This document shows, piece after piece, positions 20,303-30,971 of a stretch of 64,000 nt of DNA. How positions within the stretch are numbered: position 1 is the first letter of the stretch; every line of letters starts with the position of its first letter. The stretch spans positions 992,001 to 1,056,000 of the forward strand of contig NZ_CP086654.1 in the NCBI RefSeq assembly GCF_020883535.1, written 5' to 3'. The position numbers and the translations under genes were made by a program. Under the pieces are notes generated by a model, which was not told the origin of the DNA, made no database searches, and saw only the letters and a list, made by a program, of their open reading frames with translations. Source of the DNA: Staphylococcus ratti. GTDB taxonomy: Bacteria > Bacillota > Bacilli > Staphylococcales > Staphylococcaceae.

Positions 20303-21519
20303 TTTATGATCATCTTCTAGTAAGATATGGAGAGCTAACATTAAAAGGGGCAAATCGTAAAACGTTTGTCAATCAATTGCGTTCGAATGTGAAGCGTGCA
20401 TTGATGCCTTTGCAAGGTTATGAGGTAAAAGCAAATAGAGATAGAATGTATATTCAACTTGAGCCTCATGCTGACATCGATAGCATGATAGAACGTATTT
20501 CTAAAGTATATGGTGTTCATTCAATTAGCCCTGTGCTAAAAATAGAAAAGTCTATGGATGCGATGTATCAGCATGCTGTTATCTTTGCAGAACAATATAA
20601 ATCAGGGGATAGCTTCAAAGTTGAAGTTAAACGCTCAGATAAACAATTTGAATATGAAACGTTTGCCATACAACGCATGGTAGGTGGAGCTGTATTAAAA
20701 CATTCAAAAGATTTACATGTTAACGTCCGTCAACCAGACCATGAGATTAAAATAGAAGTGCGTCTTGATGCAGTTTATATGTATGATAAAGTCATTCCTG
20801 CGATAGGAGGACTTCCTGTTGGAACAGGAGGAAAAACGTTATTGATGTTATCTGGTGGCATCGATTCACCTGTAGCAGGTATGGAAGTAATGCGCAGAGG
20901 TGTAACGATTGAAGCGATTCATTTTCACAGCCCGCCTTTTACCAGTGAGAAAGCAAAAGAGAAAGTGATTGAACTTACACGTATTATGGCAGAACGTGTG
21001 GGTACAATTAAATTGCATATTGTTCCATTTACTGAAGTTCAAAAGCAAATTCATAAAGTGGTACATGAACGCTACACAATGACGTCGACAAGACGTATGA
21101 TGATGCGTATTGCAGACAAAGTCGTTCAACAAATTGGTGCAGACGCAATTGTCAATGGTGAAAATTTAGGGCAAGTGGCAAGTCAAACTTTAAAAAGTAT
21201 GTATGCAATCAATGCTGTTACATCTACGCCTGTGCTTCGTCCGTTATTATCACTAGATAAAGAAGAGATTATAAGCAAGGCAAAAGTGTTGGGGACATTT
21301 GAAACGTCTATACAGCCTTTTGAAGACTGTTGCACAATTTTTACACCGAAGAATCCTGTTACAGAACCTCAATTCGACAAAGTCATTCAATATGAATCCG
21401 GTTTTGACTTCGAACCTATGCTGAATGAAGCGGTTGAGCACATCGAAACACTAGTGATTGACAAAAATTATCAAATTCATCAAAGTGAAACGACGCAATG
21501 GGATGACGATTTATTTTAA
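20299..21519 (+). CDS. thiI: tRNA 4-thiouridine synthase ThiI
   Basis: 406 residues: an N-terminal ferredoxin-like part, a THUMP RNA-binding domain (about 60-165) and a PP-loop ATP pyrophosphatase ([14 protein letters not shown] near residue 180). It adenylates U8 of tRNA and adds sulfur. The C-terminal rhodanese domain of E. coli ThiI is absent, as in other Firmicutes, so persulfide probably passes straight from the coupled desulfurase. [10 protein letters not shown] provides candidate cysteines. The start ATG overlaps the desulfurase stop. Confidence 0.96.
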   Translation: MIYDHLLVRYGELTLKGANRKTFVNQLRSNVKRALMPLQGYEVKANRDRMYIQLEPHADIDSMIERISKVYGVHSISPVLKIEKSMDAMYQHAVIFAEQYKSGDSFKVEVKRSDKQFEYETFAIQRMVGGAVLKHSKDLHVNVRQPDHEIKIEVRLDAVYMYDKVIPAIGGLPVGTGGKTLLMLSGGIDSPVAGMEVMRRGVTIEAIHFHSPPFTSEKAKEKVIELTRIMAERVGTIKLHIVPFTEVQKQIHKVVHERYTMTSTRRMMMRIADKVVQQIGADAIVNGENLGQVASQTLKSMYAINAVTSTPVLRPLLSLDKEEIISKAKVLGTFETSIQPFEDCCTIFTPKNPVTEPQFDKVIQYESGFDFEPMLNEAVEHIETLVIDKNYQIHQSETTQWDDDLF

Positions 21520-21541
21520 CTTTTAGTTTGGGGTGAAGGGG

Positions 21542-22315
21542 ATGGAATTAGACATTACAATCATATTAATCGCTGTCGCCTTTGCTTTTTTAGCTGCCTT
21601 TATTGATGCAGTCGTTGGTGGAGGGGGGTTAATATTAATCCCTGCGCTCTTAGCCCTAGGCATTACGCCCGCCACAGCTTTAGGAACAAATAAAATGGCA
21701 AGCGCAGCAGGATCATTTACGAGTGCACTACGATTTGTTCGTGCTAAGAAAGTCGATTTACCTATAGTGAGTAAATTATTTCCACTCTCTTTTTTGACCG
21801 CGATAGGAGGAACGTCGCTAGCTGTATTTTTACCAGCAGAAGTTTTAAAGCCTATTGTCATTCTCATTTTAGCAGGTGTGCTTTGCTACACCTTGCTCAA
21901 AAAGGATTGGGGTGCTACGCGTACCTATACCAAATTAACGACTATCAAGGCGTTACTATTTGTTTTACTGATTATGTTAATTGGTTTTTATGATGGCTTT
22001 TTAGGTGGAGGAACGGGCTCATTTCTAATGTTTGCGTTACTCATAGTCGGGTTTGATTTTTTGAGCGCTGCTGGAAATGCGAAAGTGCTTAATTTTGCTT
22101 CTAATTTAGGTGCGCTACTTATGTTTATGTACTTAGGACACGTAGACTATATTTTAGGCTTTTTCCTATTGATAAGTTCCATAGTAGGCGCTTATACAGG
22201 TGCGCAATTTGCTATCAGGAAAGGTGTTAGCTTTGTTAAAGTTCTATTTGTTTGCGTTACTTTAGTACTTATCTTAAAAAACGCTTTTGATTATTTTAAA
22301 GATTTTATACTTTAA
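21542..22315 (+). CDS. TauE/SafE-family membrane permease
   Basis: 257 residues from the ATG at 21542, 6 bases after GGGGTG. The in-frame GTG at 21533 is part of that binding site. Seven to eight hydrophobic segments with the family repeats FIDAVVGGGGLILIPAL near the N-terminus and FYDGFLGGGTGSFLMF in the second half. The family exports or imports sulfite, sulfoacetate or related anions. The substrate is unknown. It follows thiI by 22 bases and may share its transcript, a sulfur-related neighbourhood. Confidence 0.88.
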   Translation: MELDITIILIAVAFAFLAAFIDAVVGGGGLILIPALLALGITPATALGTNKMASAAGSFTSALRFVRAKKVDLPIVSKLFPLSFLTAIGGTSLAVFLPAEVLKPIVILILAGVLCYTLLKKDWGATRTYTKLTTIKALLFVLLIMLIGFYDGFLGGGTGSFLMFALLIVGFDFLSAAGNAKVLNFASNLGALLMFMYLGHVDYILGFFLLISSIVGAYTGAQFAIRKGVSFVKVLFVCVTLVLILKNAFDYFKDFIL

Positions 22316-22458
22316 TCAAAAGCAATTACATATTAGGACAAAATCTTCTATAAAATAAATTTTTTTGCAGATTAACTTAGTAGGTTTTTCTAAATGGCTA
22401 ATAAAATGATAAACTATTTATTGTAGAAACAATAAATTACAAGGAGAGGGAGTTTTGC

Positions 22459-23448
22459 ATGTCGAAAAGAATTGTAGCAATTATTTTAGCAGTGGTTATC
22501 GTTATGGGCGGTATACTGATGAGTACTTTGACTACACTAGCTTCATCTTTTTTTAGTAGTGATGTAAGTGAAGTTGAAGATGCTCCAAGTAGTATCATTC
22601 AAAAAGGAGACGCTTCAAAACAAATTGCTGAAATTGCAGTTAAAGGTGAGATTACTGGAAGTGCCTCAGGTGGTCTTTTTGGGGGTAGTGAAGGTTATGA
22701 TCATGCAGCAGCATTGAAGCAGTTAGATACTATTAAGAAAGACGATTCTATTAAAGGTGTATTGTTAACAGTTAATTCGCCTGGCGGTGGAACATATGAA
22801 AGTGACGAATTTTATCAAAAATTAAAAGAAATTAAAGAAAAAGGCAAGAAAATTTATGTACAGATGGAAACAGTTGCCGTTTCTGGAGGATATTATATTT
22901 CTATGCCTGCAGATAAAATCTACGCGGGACCTCAAACGTTAACGGGTTCGATTGGCGTTATCTCTCAATCGATGGACTACTCAGAACTATTGAAAAATTT
23001 AGGAGTTAAAACGAATACGATAAAATCTGGAAGTCATAAAGATATTATGAGTCCAGATAGAGAAATGACGCAAGAGGAACGAAATATTTTACAATCTGTG
23101 AATAAAGATAGCTTTGATCAGTTTGTTAATGTAGTTAAAGAAGGACGTCATATGTCAGAAAGTAAAGTGCGTAAGCTTGCAGACGGCCGTATATACAGTG
23201 CGCAACAAGCGAAGTCTGAAGGCTTAATTGATGAAATTGGATACAAAGATGCGGCTTTGAAACAAATGAAAAAAGAGCTAAAAGTCAAAAACCCACAAAT
23301 TATATCTTTTAGTGAAGATAGTGCTAAATTTGGTTCGTTATTTGGCTTGAAATCTGCATATGAAGGTTTAAAATCAGATATTCAACAAGCGCGTAACATT
23401 TTAACTAACAAATCAGACACGCGTCCAATGTATATGTATGAAGGGTAG
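22459..23448 (+). CDS. sppA: signal peptide peptidase SppA (S49 family)
   Basis: 329 residues with an N-terminal membrane anchor (about 4-28). S49 core: NSPGGGTYESDEF, the catalytic serine in AVSGGYYISMPADKI and the general-base lysine in KSGSHKDIMSP. Length fits the short Gram-positive type with one catalytic unit. It digests leftover signal peptides at the membrane. AAGGAGAGGGAG precedes the ATG, and the next gene begins directly after its stop, so they form an operon. Confidence 0.94.
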   Translation: MSKRIVAIILAVVIVMGGILMSTLTTLASSFFSSDVSEVEDAPSSIIQKGDASKQIAEIAVKGEITGSASGGLFGGSEGYDHAAALKQLDTIKKDDSIKGVLLTVNSPGGGTYESDEFYQKLKEIKEKGKKIYVQMETVAVSGGYYISMPADKIYAGPQTLTGSIGVISQSMDYSELLKNLGVKTNTIKSGSHKDIMSPDREMTQEERNILQSVNKDSFDQFVNVVKEGRHMSESKVRKLADGRIYSAQQAKSEGLIDEIGYKDAALKQMKKELKVKNPQIISFSEDSAKFGSLFGLKSAYEGLKSDIQQARNILTNKSDTRPMYMYEG

Positions 23449-23457
23449 GTGTTCGTA

Positions 23458-24015
23458 GTGGAAACGTCTCGATTTCAAAACGTGTCGCCGTCGCAGTTTG
23501 AACCTATGCAAGGTCAACAACCACCTCATATTCTTACAAAATATCAATATGAGTTAGATGCATTTTTTTACGCGGGGTTCGGTATTCGATTTTTAAGTTA
23601 TATCATAGACTTAATTATTCTTTGGGCGGTATCAAATATTGTGATTAATCCGCTCTTAACATTGACAGGAGCCGATAGTTTTAAATTATGGATTGATTAT
23701 TTCAGTCTTTCAAATGTACTCAACGCATTACTTTATTTTTTATATTTTGTATTAATGACAAAATTTTTCCAACAAACACTTGGTAAAATGATTTTAGGTA
23801 TTCAAGTGTATCGTAATGATTTCAAACCATTTCAATGGTCAGATGTATTATTTCGTGAGTGGATTGGACGTATCATTTCGAATATTATGTTAGGCTTACC
23901 GTATCTTGCGGTGATTTTTACACCAAAACATATTGGTGTACACGATTATTTTGCAGATACGGTTGTAGTTAAAAAGAAATATCTTAATTACATTAAAGAA
24001 AATGAAGGCCTATGA
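23458..24015 (+). CDS. RDD-family membrane protein
   Basis: 185 residues from the GTG at 23458. The earlier in-frame GTG at 23449 lies inside the likely binding site GGGTAGGTG. An RDD domain starts near residue 40 (YAGFGIRFLSYIIDLIILW, with the conserved Arg and Asp) and continues through about three to four membrane segments (LYFLYFVLMTKFFQQTLGK). The function of most RDD proteins is unknown, though some are Na+/H+ antiporters. Directly downstream of sppA, as in related genomes. Confidence 0.85.
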   Translation: METSRFQNVSPSQFEPMQGQQPPHILTKYQYELDAFFYAGFGIRFLSYIIDLIILWAVSNIVINPLLTLTGADSFKLWIDYFSLSNVLNALLYFLYFVLMTKFFQQTLGKMILGIQVYRNDFKPFQWSDVLFREWIGRIISNIMLGLPYLAVIFTPKHIGVHDYFADTVVVKKKYLNYIKENEGL

Positions 24016-24083
24016 CGTGCGAAGAATCATGAGAACTCGTATAATGTAAATGACTTGGATTTATTTAAGGAGGCAATAGATTT

Positions 24084-24578
24084 ATGGCACAAATTACATT
24101 TAAACAAAATCCTGTTAACCTTTTAGGGAACGAAGTCAATGTAGGTGATCAAGCACCTGATTTCAAAGTTGTAGATACGCAATTACAAGAAGTGACTTTA
24201 GCAAAGTTTGATGGGAAGAAAAAATTATTAAATGTTGTACCATCATTAGATACGGGTGTGTGTGATCAACAAACACGCAAATTCAATGAACAAGCGAACG
24301 ATGAAGATGGTTTCGTATTGACATTGTCTTTAGATTTACCTTTTGCACAAAAAAGATGGTGTGCATCGAATGGTTTAGATAATGTGATCACTTTAAGTGA
24401 TTATCAAAATCGTTCATTTGGTGAAGCTTATGGCGTATTGATGGACGGGCTACAATTACTCGCGCGATCAGTATTTGTTTTAGACGAAAACAATAAAGTT
24501 GTTTATAAAGAAATTGTGCCAGAAGGTACAGATTTTCCTAATTTTGATGCAGCTTTACAAGCATATCGTCAGCTATAA
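24084..24578 (+). CDS. tpx: thiol peroxidase
   Basis: 164 residues, an atypical 2-Cys peroxiredoxin. The peroxidatic Cys60 is in [12 protein letters not shown] and the resolving Cys93 in KRWCASNG. It reduces H2O2 and small organic hydroperoxides in the cytoplasm using thioredoxin. AAGGAGG precedes the ATG. A hairpin terminator of the gaggctgga type follows. Confidence 0.97.
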   Translation: MAQITFKQNPVNLLGNEVNVGDQAPDFKVVDTQLQEVTLAKFDGKKKLLNVVPSLDTGVCDQQTRKFNEQANDEDGFVLTLSLDLPFAQKRWCASNGLDNVITLSDYQNRSFGEAYGVLMDGLQLLARSVFVLDENNKVVYKEIVPEGTDFPNFDAALQAYRQL

Positions 24579-24597
24579 AGAATTATAAATTAATCCT

Positions 24598-24636
24598 GAG
24601 GCTGGAACATTTTTTGATGTACCAGCCTTGTTTTTT
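24598..24636 (+). terminator. tpx terminator
   Basis: Arms AGGCTGGAACAT / ATGTACCAGCCT, loop of Ts, then GTTTTTTG. It lies immediately before the next gene's binding site. Confidence 0.8.
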
Positions 24637-24651
24637 GAAAGGACGTAGAAT

Positions 24652-25599
24652 ATGTCAGAATCACAGACAGTTATGGAAAAAATTTATAAAAAACTGGATG
24701 AAATCACGCATCAACTTAATAAAGAAAATGGACAAAGCTTTATTGAAAATCTAGGACTTGCTATGGAACAAATGTACACTAAAAATCGTGAGTTAATTGA
24801 GCAAGCGACGTTGCAAGATAGACGTAAAGCTTTCCAATTTGCGTATTTAAGTCAATTACAAAAAGAAGAGGTCCAAGCGAACCATCAAATCACACCGGAT
24901 TCAATTGGTTTGATTTTAGGATATTTAATTTCACAATTTGAATCAGAAAATCAAGCGTTTCATATTGCAGATTTAGGTGGCGGTTCGGGGCATTTAAGTG
25001 CTACCATTCATGAAGTGATGTCTGATAAGACGATGATGCATCATTTAGTAGAAGTGGATCCGGTTTTATCAAGATTAAGCGTACATCTTGCGAACTTTCT
25101 TGAAATACCATTTGATGTTTATCCTCAAGATGCACTAATGCCACTTCCATTTGAAGAAGCAGATGTGACGATAGGAGATTTGCCTATTGGTTACTATCCT
25201 GTAGATGAACGCAGTCATCAGATGAAATTGGGTTTTGAAGAAGGGCATAGCTATGCACACCATTTATTTATTGAGCAAGCGATTACAGCGCTTAAACCAT
25301 CAGGCTATGCGTTTTTAGTCGTTCCTACACAATTGTTTGAAGATGAGAAAGTGAAACAGTTAGAAAATTTTATTGCAACAGAAACGGAAATGCAAGCGTT
25401 TCTTAATTTGCCTAAAAATTTATTTAAAAACGAACGTGCGCAAAAATCATTGCTTATTCTTCAGAAAAAAGAACAAGGTGTAACCCGACCTGTTGAAGTT
25501 TTGTTAGCCAATATCCCTGATTTGAAACAGCCACAAAACTTTCAAAATTTCTTGAGTGAACTCCAAAATTGGATGAATCAAAATCACCCGAAAAAATAA
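24652..25599 (+). CDS. class I SAM-dependent methyltransferase (YtxK-like)
   Basis: 315 residues. A helical N-terminal domain of about 95 residues precedes the Rossmann methyltransferase: motif I ADLGGGSGHLSATIHE near residue 105, the acidic LVEVDP, and the amino-methylase-type motif IV DLPIGYYP, a variant of the N/D-PP-Y seen in N6-adenine methylases. The target (DNA, RNA or protein) is unknown. It lies between tpx and ackA, the same context as Bacillus YtxK next to ackA. No restriction gene is nearby. Confidence 0.85.
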   Translation: MSESQTVMEKIYKKLDEITHQLNKENGQSFIENLGLAMEQMYTKNRELIEQATLQDRRKAFQFAYLSQLQKEEVQANHQITPDSIGLILGYLISQFESENQAFHIADLGGGSGHLSATIHEVMSDKTMMHHLVEVDPVLSRLSVHLANFLEIPFDVYPQDALMPLPFEEADVTIGDLPIGYYPVDERSHQMKLGFEEGHSYAHHLFIEQAITALKPSGYAFLVVPTQLFEDEKVKQLENFIATETEMQAFLNLPKNLFKNERAQKSLLILQKKEQGVTRPVEVLLANIPDLKQPQNFQNFLSELQNWMNQNHPKK

Positions 25600-25611
25600 T
25601 CTGTAGTACTC

Positions 25612-25640
25612 TTGAAATCCAACTGTGATAATGGTTAAAT
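25612..25640 (+). promoter_or_regulatory. probable ackA promoter
   Basis: TTGAAA at 25612-25617 and TTAAAT at 25635-25640 with a 17-base spacer. No clear cre site is visible just upstream. Confidence 0.5.
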
Positions 25641-25680
25641 AGATTTTGGATATAAACTATAAATATTGGAGGACGTTTAC

Positions 25681-26877
25681 ATGTCTAAGTTAATTTTGGC
25701 AATTAACGCTGGTAGCTCATCATTGAAATTTCAATTAATTGAAATGCCAGAAGAAAAATTAATTACTAAAGGTCTAATAGAACGTATTGGCCTTAAAGAT
25801 TCTATTTTCACTGTTGAAGTGAATGGAGAGAAAGTAAAAGAAGTAAAAGACATTAAAGATCATGAAGAAGCTGTAAACATGATGTTAGACAGTTTACAAG
25901 CACATGGTATTATTAATGACATCAATGATATTGATGGTACAGGTCACCGTGTGGTACATGGTGGAGAAAGATTCCCTGAATCTGAATTAGTTACTGATGA
26001 TGTCGTTACAGATATTAAAAAATTAACAGACTTAGCCCCTTTGCATAACCCAGCAAACTTAATGGGCATTGAAGCTTTTAGAAAATTATTACCTAATATC
26101 CCTCATGTAGCAGTATTTGATACGTCATTCCACCAAACAATGCCTGAATCTGCATATCTTTACAGTTTGCCATATAACTACTATAAAGATTACGGTATTC
26201 GTAAATATGGTTTCCACGGTACAAGCCACAAATATGTATCACAACGTGCGGCTGAAATTTTAGGTAAACCTGTTGAAGAATTACGTATTATTTCTTGCCA
26301 TATTGGTAACGGTGCTTCAATTGCAGCTATTGATGGCGGAGAATCTGTAGATACATCTATGGGATTCACGCCATTAGCAGGTGTTACGATGGGGACACGT
26401 TCAGGTAACATTGATCCTGCTTTAATTCCATTTATCATGGAGAAAACAGGTAAAACAGCAGATGAAGTATTAAATACTTTAAACAAAGAATCTGGATTAC
26501 TTGGTATTACAGGAACGTCAAGTGACTTACGTGATATTGAAGATGATGCAAGCAACGGTAACGAACGTGCAGAACTTGCATTAGAAGTTTTTGCATCACG
26601 TATTCATAAATATATGGGTTCATATGCAACACGTATGCATGGTGTTGATGTCATCGTCTTCACTGCTGGTGTTGGTGAGAATTCAGACGTTATTCGTGCA
26701 CGTGTTTTAGAAGGTTTAGAATTTATGGGCGTTTATTGGGATCCACGTAAAAACGAAGGATTACGCGGCAAGGAAGCAGAATTGAACTATCCGCATTCTC
26801 CTGTTAAAGTGTTAGTCATTCCTACAAATGAAGAAGTTATGATTGCACGTGATGTAATGAAATTTGGTGGCTTATAA
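25681..26877 (+). CDS. ackA: acetate kinase
   Basis: 398 residues from the ATG at 25681, 8 bases after GGAGG. A TTG at 25666 is in frame but precedes the binding site. ASKHA-fold phosphotransferase: [14 protein letters not shown] at the N-terminus, [12 protein letters not shown], and [16 protein letters not shown] near the C-terminus. It converts acetyl phosphate and ADP to acetate and ATP, the overflow counterpart of the acetate re-use gene acsA in this window. A strong terminator lies about 140 bases downstream. Confidence 0.98.
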   Translation: MSKLILAINAGSSSLKFQLIEMPEEKLITKGLIERIGLKDSIFTVEVNGEKVKEVKDIKDHEEAVNMMLDSLQAHGIINDINDIDGTGHRVVHGGERFPESELVTDDVVTDIKKLTDLAPLHNPANLMGIEAFRKLLPNIPHVAVFDTSFHQTMPESAYLYSLPYNYYKDYGIRKYGFHGTSHKYVSQRAAEILGKPVEELRIISCHIGNGASIAAIDGGESVDTSMGFTPLAGVTMGTRSGNIDPALIPFIMEKTGKTADEVLNTLNKESGLLGITGTSSDLRDIEDDASNGNERAELALEVFASRIHKYMGSYATRMHGVDVIVFTAGVGENSDVIRARVLEGLEFMGVYWDPRKNEGLRGKEAELNYPHSPVKVLVIPTNEEVMIARDVMKFGGL

Positions 26878-26911
26878 AACGACCGAATGAGGGCATTGGT
26901 TAAATGATTTG

Positions 26912-26992
26912 AAGAGGTTGAGGCAAAATCTTACATATGAAACACCGTTGAGCGGTTTTCTAGAGTAGTAAGCGGTAATGCTTCAATCTCTT
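26912..26992. repeat. diverged short copy of the intergenic inverted-repeat element
   Basis: The ends AAGAGGTTGAGGC and GCTTCAATCTCTT are a 13-base inverted repeat with two mismatches. The left end reads on into CAAAATC, resembling the outer ends of the element at 2288-2443. Both also contain a TCTAGAG/CCTAGAG core. It is probably the same repeat family, decayed. Confidence 0.45.
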
Positions 26993-27018
26993 TGATTGAT
27001 GTTTAATCGAAAAATAAA

Positions 27019-27061
27019 AAGCGGACGTATGAAGTAAACATAATTACTCATACGTCCGCTT
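27019..27061. terminator. ackA terminator
   Basis: A perfect 14-base stem, AAGCGGACGTATGA and its complement, with A-rich and T-rich flanks, so it can also act on the convergent usp transcript. Confidence 0.9.
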
Positions 27062-27204
27062 TCTATAAATGTAATGCTGTAAAGTTATTAGATTATTCAT
27101 ATACCGGCAAAATGGAAGAGGGCGTATTTGTTGGCATATGAATCACATTATTTTTATTGCTCTAGAGTGCGTACATCATTTCATTGGCAGTATTGCAGTG
27201 TTGA

Positions 27205-27705
27205 TTAAATATTGTAATCTTGTAGGAGTTCTTTTGTGGCAACACGTGGCTCGAATGTTTCAGGGATTTGTTCAGTACGAACAACAAGCACATCACACTC
27301 TGCATGGCGTACGATAGCTTCTGATACAGAGCCAACAATAAAACGTTCAACAGCGTTTAAGCCTGAAGTACCACACATGATTAAATCAATGTTGCCTTCT
27401 TCTCTCGCTTTTTTAGGAATGATAGATTTCGGAGAACCAAACTCTAATTTGGTTTCAATATGTGTCACGCCTTCCTCTTCTGCGACTTTGCGATAACCGT
27501 CTAACAATTTTTCAGCGAATGATTTTGACTTTTCAGTGAAATTAGAGTCGTACACTTCAAAAGAAGTATAGGTACGAGAGTCAATTACATTCATAATTGT
27601 TAATTTCGCATCGTTACGACGAGCTACTGCAACTGCCTTGTTAAAAGCCCATTCTGCTTCGTGTGAACCGTCAACTGCAATTAGAATATTTTTGTACATT
27701 AACAT
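27205..27705 (-). CDS. universal stress protein, ATP-binding type
   Basis: 166 residues from the ATG at 27705, 8 bases after AAGGAG. A TTG at 27711 is too close to that site. UspA fold: IAVDGSHEAEWAF at the N-terminus and an intact ATP motif G-x2-G-x9-GS in GTSGLNAVERFIVGS. ATP-binding Usp proteins are usually stress or hypoxia responsive and act in the cytoplasm. It diverges from ald and faces ackA. A second Usp with a degenerate motif is at 30972-31385. Confidence 0.93.
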   Translation of the reverse strand: MLMYKNILIAVDGSHEAEWAFNKAVAVARRNDAKLTIMNVIDSRTYTSFEVYDSNFTEKSKSFAEKLLDGYRKVAEEEGVTHIETKLEFGSPKSIIPKKAREEGNIDLIMCGTSGLNAVERFIVGSVSEAIVRHAECDVLVVRTEQIPETFEPRVATKELLQDYNI

Positions 27706-27802
27706 GGCCAAAACTCCTTTCTTATTTCACTATTATTATATCACGTTTTTTGTAAATTCTGCCAATTATAAATAAGTTGTAAAAAAGAATTAGAACTTAT
27801 GA

Positions 27803-27831
27803 TTGCGCTTACAAAAGACATACGTTATCAT
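27803..27831 (+). promoter_or_regulatory. probable ald promoter
   Basis: TTGCGC at 27803-27808 and TATCAT at 27826-27831, spacer 17 bases. Confidence 0.5.
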
Positions 27832-27854
27832 TAGCCTTGGGAGGTGCAGGGAGA

Positions 27855-28970
27855 ATGAAAATTGGTATTCCTAAGGAGATAAAAAACAACGAAAATCGAG
27901 TGGGATTATCACCAAGTGGTGTCCACGCATTAGTCGAAGCAGGTCATACTGTTGTCGTTGAAAAGTCAGCAGGATTAGGTTCTTTTTTTGAAGATGCTGA
28001 TTATGTTGAGGCTGGTGCAGAAATCATCGACGCTCAAGCAAAAGTTTGGGACGTAGATATGGTAATTAAAGTTAAAGAGCCTTTAAAAGAAGAATATGAT
28101 TTCTTTAGAGAAGGGCTTATTTTATTTACTTATTTACACTTAGCAAATGAGCCTGAGTTAACGGAAGCGTTAATTAAAAATAAAGTGGTGGCTATTGCTT
28201 ATGAAACAGTACAATTAGCTGACCGCTCATTACCATTACTTACACCAATGAGTGAAGTAGCGGGACGTATGTCTGCTCAAATTGGTGCGCAATTTTTACA
28301 GAAATTTAATGGCGGTATGGGCATTTTACTAGGTGGTATTCCTGGTGTTCAAAAAGGTAAAGTAACAATTATCGGTGGGGGCCAAGCTGGAACAAATGCA
28401 GCACGCATTGCTTTAGGCCTTGGCGCTGATGTGACGATTTTAGATGTTAATCCTAGACGTTTACAACAGCTTGAAGAATTATTTGACGGCCGTGTCCATA
28501 CGATTATGTCCAACCCGCTAAATATCGAAGAACATGTGAAAATGAGTGATTTAGTGATTGGGGCCGTGCTTATTCCAGGAGCCAAAGCACCTAAACTTGT
28601 AACTGAAGATATGATTAAAAAAATGAAAGCAGGTTCGGTTGTAGTTGATATTGCGATCGACCAAGGTGGTATTTTCGAAACGACAGACCGCATTACAACA
28701 CATGATGACCCTACTTATATTAAACACGGTGTAGTGCATTATGCAGTTGCTAACATGCCAGGCGCTGTTCCACGCACGTCTACCATTGGCTTAAATAATG
28801 CGACATTACCTTATGCACTCCAACTTGCTAATAAAGGTTATAAACAAGCGCTTATCGACAACGTACCTTTATCTGAAGGTTTAAATACGTATAATGGTTT
28901 AGTGACGAATAAAGCTGTAGCTGAAGCGTTTAATAAAGACTTCACTCCGGTTTCAGAAGTATTAAAATAA
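27855..28970 (+). CDS. ald: alanine dehydrogenase
   Basis: 371 residues from the ATG at 27855, which follows GGAGG. A TTG at 27837 is in frame but lies before the binding site. Family marks: [30 protein letters not shown], and the NAD-binding [24 protein letters not shown]. It interconverts L-alanine and pyruvate plus ammonia, letting alanine serve as carbon and nitrogen source. Monocistronic, ending in a strong hairpin shared with the convergent peptidase gene. Confidence 0.97.
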   Translation: MKIGIPKEIKNNENRVGLSPSGVHALVEAGHTVVVEKSAGLGSFFEDADYVEAGAEIIDAQAKVWDVDMVIKVKEPLKEEYDFFREGLILFTYLHLANEPELTEALIKNKVVAIAYETVQLADRSLPLLTPMSEVAGRMSAQIGAQFLQKFNGGMGILLGGIPGVQKGKVTIIGGGQAGTNAARIALGLGADVTILDVNPRRLQQLEELFDGRVHTIMSNPLNIEEHVKMSDLVIGAVLIPGAKAPKLVTEDMIKKMKAGSVVVDIAIDQGGIFETTDRITTHDDPTYIKHGVVHYAVANMPGAVPRTSTIGLNNATLPYALQLANKGYKQALIDNVPLSEGLNTYNGLVTNKAVAEAFNKDFTPVSEVLK

Positions 28971-28978
28971 AAGTTATC

Positions 28979-29021
28979 AAAACAACAGCGGTAGGATGTA
29001 ACGTCTTACCGCTGTTGTTTT
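28979..29021. terminator. bidirectional terminator between ald and the M24 peptidase gene
   Basis: A perfect 15-base stem, AAAACAACAGCGGTA and its complement, between convergent genes. Confidence 0.92.
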
Positions 29022-29024
29022 TAA

Positions 29025-30080
29025 CTATTTTTTATACGATGATAATGATTGGTATCCATTTTGTGTTAACAGTATATCGTCTTCAATACGGACACCTACA
29101 ACATCTGGAACATAAATACCAGGTTCGATTGTAATCACCATGCCTTCTTTTAAAAGAAGGTCATTCGTTTCTGAAATATCTGGATATTCATGCGCTTCTA
29201 ATCCTAAACCATGACCTAAGCGGTGTGGGAAAAATTCACCATAACCGGCTTCTGAGATGATGGTACGTGCAGTTTTGTCAATTTCACTCACTTTAACACC
29301 AGGTTTAATTTTAGAAATCGCTGCTAATTGTGCTTGCTTTACAATATCATAAACGTTTTGAGCTTCATCGCTAGGTGTGCCGAATGGTATTGTTCGCGTA
29401 ATATCGCTACAATAATTTTGATAAATCACACCTAAATCAAATAAGACAAACTCATTATTTTTAAGCTTCCGATCGCCAGGTGTGCCATGTGGGGCTGCAG
29501 CATGATCTCCAAATAACACCATCGTATCAAAACTCATTTCATGGACACCAAAAGCCTTGATTTCATTTTCGATATGATTGACAACTTCGCGTTCAGTGAC
29601 ACCTTCTTTTAAAAAGGCTTCTCCAATTTCCATACATTTGTCAGCGAGTTCAGCTGCTTTTGCTAAAATATCAATTTCTTCCTGAGATTTAACATTTCTC
29701 ATTTCTTGAATGATTGCATCGACAGGACGAACTTCTTGCAATTGATAAGCAGATTTAAGTTCGTTGTATCGACGATAAGTTAAATGGTTTTCTTCGATTA
29801 AGACCGTATTGAGCTCATCTTTGTACTTCGCATATGGATCTTCAGTGTCGAGATAACCTATAATTGTACCGTCAAAAGGGGATGCTTTTACTTCTTCGAC
29901 TTCAAGTTGTGGACAAAACAGAATGCGTTCTCCAGTTGATTTCACGAGAAGTGCGAAAAGTCTTTCATGAGGATCACTTTTGTAACCTGTGTAATAGTAA
30001 ATATTAATTGGATTAGAAATCCAAGCGGCATCTGCATTGGATGCTTTAATTTTTGAAATTAGTTGATTGATTTGTGTCAT
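29025..30080 (-). CDS. pepQ: M24 aminopeptidase / Xaa-Pro dipeptidase
   Basis: 351 residues: a creatinase-like N-terminal domain, then the pita-bread M24 domain. Metal ligands are visible: the two Asp in [17 protein letters not shown], the His in [13 protein letters not shown], and the Glu residues in [10 protein letters not shown] and VRIEDD. It cleaves dipeptides with proline in second position, in the cytoplasm. AAGGAGG precedes the ATG. It is divergent from the UPF0173 gene and convergent with ald. Confidence 0.9.
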   Translation of the reverse strand: MTQINQLISKIKASNADAAWISNPINIYYYTGYKSDPHERLFALLVKSTGERILFCPQLEVEEVKASPFDGTIIGYLDTEDPYAKYKDELNTVLIEENHLTYRRYNELKSAYQLQEVRPVDAIIQEMRNVKSQEEIDILAKAAELADKCMEIGEAFLKEGVTEREVVNHIENEIKAFGVHEMSFDTMVLFGDHAAAPHGTPGDRKLKNNEFVLFDLGVIYQNYCSDITRTIPFGTPSDEAQNVYDIVKQAQLAAISKIKPGVKVSEIDKTARTIISEAGYGEFFPHRLGHGLGLEAHEYPDISETNDLLLKEGMVITIEPGIYVPDVVGVRIEDDILLTQNGYQSLSSYKK

Positions 30081-30145
30081 TTGAAGCGCCTCCTTAATAT
30101 AAACATTTTAAATAAAAAATCTGAGACAATTCAAACTGTTAGAAT

Positions 30146-30174
30146 GTGTTGTTCGTATAAAGACGTGGTATAGT
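30146..30174 (+). promoter_or_regulatory. extended -10 promoter of the UPF0173 gene
   Basis: TGG-TATAGT: the -10 is at 30169-30174 with an upstream TGn. The -35 is weak (GTGTTG region). Confidence 0.5.
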
Positions 30175-30204
30175 GATATTAATAGCAAAAAGGAGGATGG
30201 CATA

Positions 30205-30897
30205 ATGAAATTATCGTTTCACGGACAATCAACAGTGTATTTTGAAGCAAATGGCAAAAAAGGAATTATTGACCCATTTATCACTGGAAATGAATTGTCA
30301 GATTTAGATGCATCAACACTTGAAGTGGATTATATTATTTTAACGCATGGTCACGAAGATCATTTTGGTGATACGCTTGAGATTGCGAAGCGTACAAATG
30401 CAACCGTAATTGGTACGGCTGAAATGGCAAATTACTTGAATTCAGCGCATGGTATAGAAAATGTTCATGGCATGAATATTGGTGGCAAATGGGAGTTTGA
30501 CTTTGGAACATTAAAATTTGTCCAAGCTTTTCACAGTTCAAGTTTAATGGACGATAACGGTAAACCTATTTATTTAGGAATGCCAATGGGCGTTGTGTTG
30601 GAACTTGATAATAAAACAATTTATCATACTGGGGATACAGGATTATTTAGTGATATGAAGCTGATTGCAGACCGTCATCCTGTAGATGTATGTTTTGTGC
30701 CAATTGGCGATAACTTTACGATGGGGATTGAGGATGCAAGTTATGCGATTAACTCGTTAATTCGACCTAAAATTAGTGTGCCAATCCACTATAATACATT
30801 CCCGCTCATTGAACAAAACCCTGAAGATTTCAAAAAAGCAGTCACACACGGTGAAGTTCAAATTTTGAAACCCGGTGAGTCTGTTGAGTTGTCATAA
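30205..30897 (+). CDS. UPF0173 metal-dependent hydrolase
   Basis: 230 residues of metallo-beta-lactamase fold. The metal motif is [11 protein letters not shown] (H-x-H-x-D-H), with later ligands in [14 protein letters not shown] and PIHYNTFP. This matches the UPF0173/YtkL group of small hydrolases, whose substrate is not established. AAGGAGG precedes the ATG. Bacillus keeps it near the same peptidase and CBS-domain genes. A hairpin follows the stop. Confidence 0.9.
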   Translation: MKLSFHGQSTVYFEANGKKGIIDPFITGNELSDLDASTLEVDYIILTHGHEDHFGDTLEIAKRTNATVIGTAEMANYLNSAHGIENVHGMNIGGKWEFDFGTLKFVQAFHSSSLMDDNGKPIYLGMPMGVVLELDNKTIYHTGDTGLFSDMKLIADRHPVDVCFVPIGDNFTMGIEDASYAINSLIRPKISVPIHYNTFPLIEQNPEDFKKAVTHGEVQILKPGESVELS

Positions 30898-30902
30898 AAT
30901 AT

Positions 30903-30934
30903 GGAGGCCAAGACATTTTGAAGTCTTGGTCTCC
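30903..30934 (+). terminator. hairpin after the UPF0173 gene
   Basis: Arms GGAGGCCAAGAC / GTCTTGGTCTCC with one wobble. The T tract after it is weak. Confidence 0.65.
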
Positions 30935-30971
30935 TTACTTCACTTCGTAAAAATACATTTAAAAAGTATTG

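Larger units (their letters stand above)
26878..27204. other. ackA-usp intergenic region
   Basis: 327 bases between convergent genes with no supportable coding region. It holds a short inverted-repeat element (26912-26992) and a strong hairpin terminator (27019-27061). I see nothing in the remaining 140 bases before the stop of the usp gene. Confidence 0.5.

Noticed and set aside
24652..25599. Methyltransferase as part of a restriction-modification system
   Set aside because: It has an N6-methylase-like motif, but no restriction or specificity gene is adjacent and its context (tpx, ackA) is that of housekeeping YtxK.
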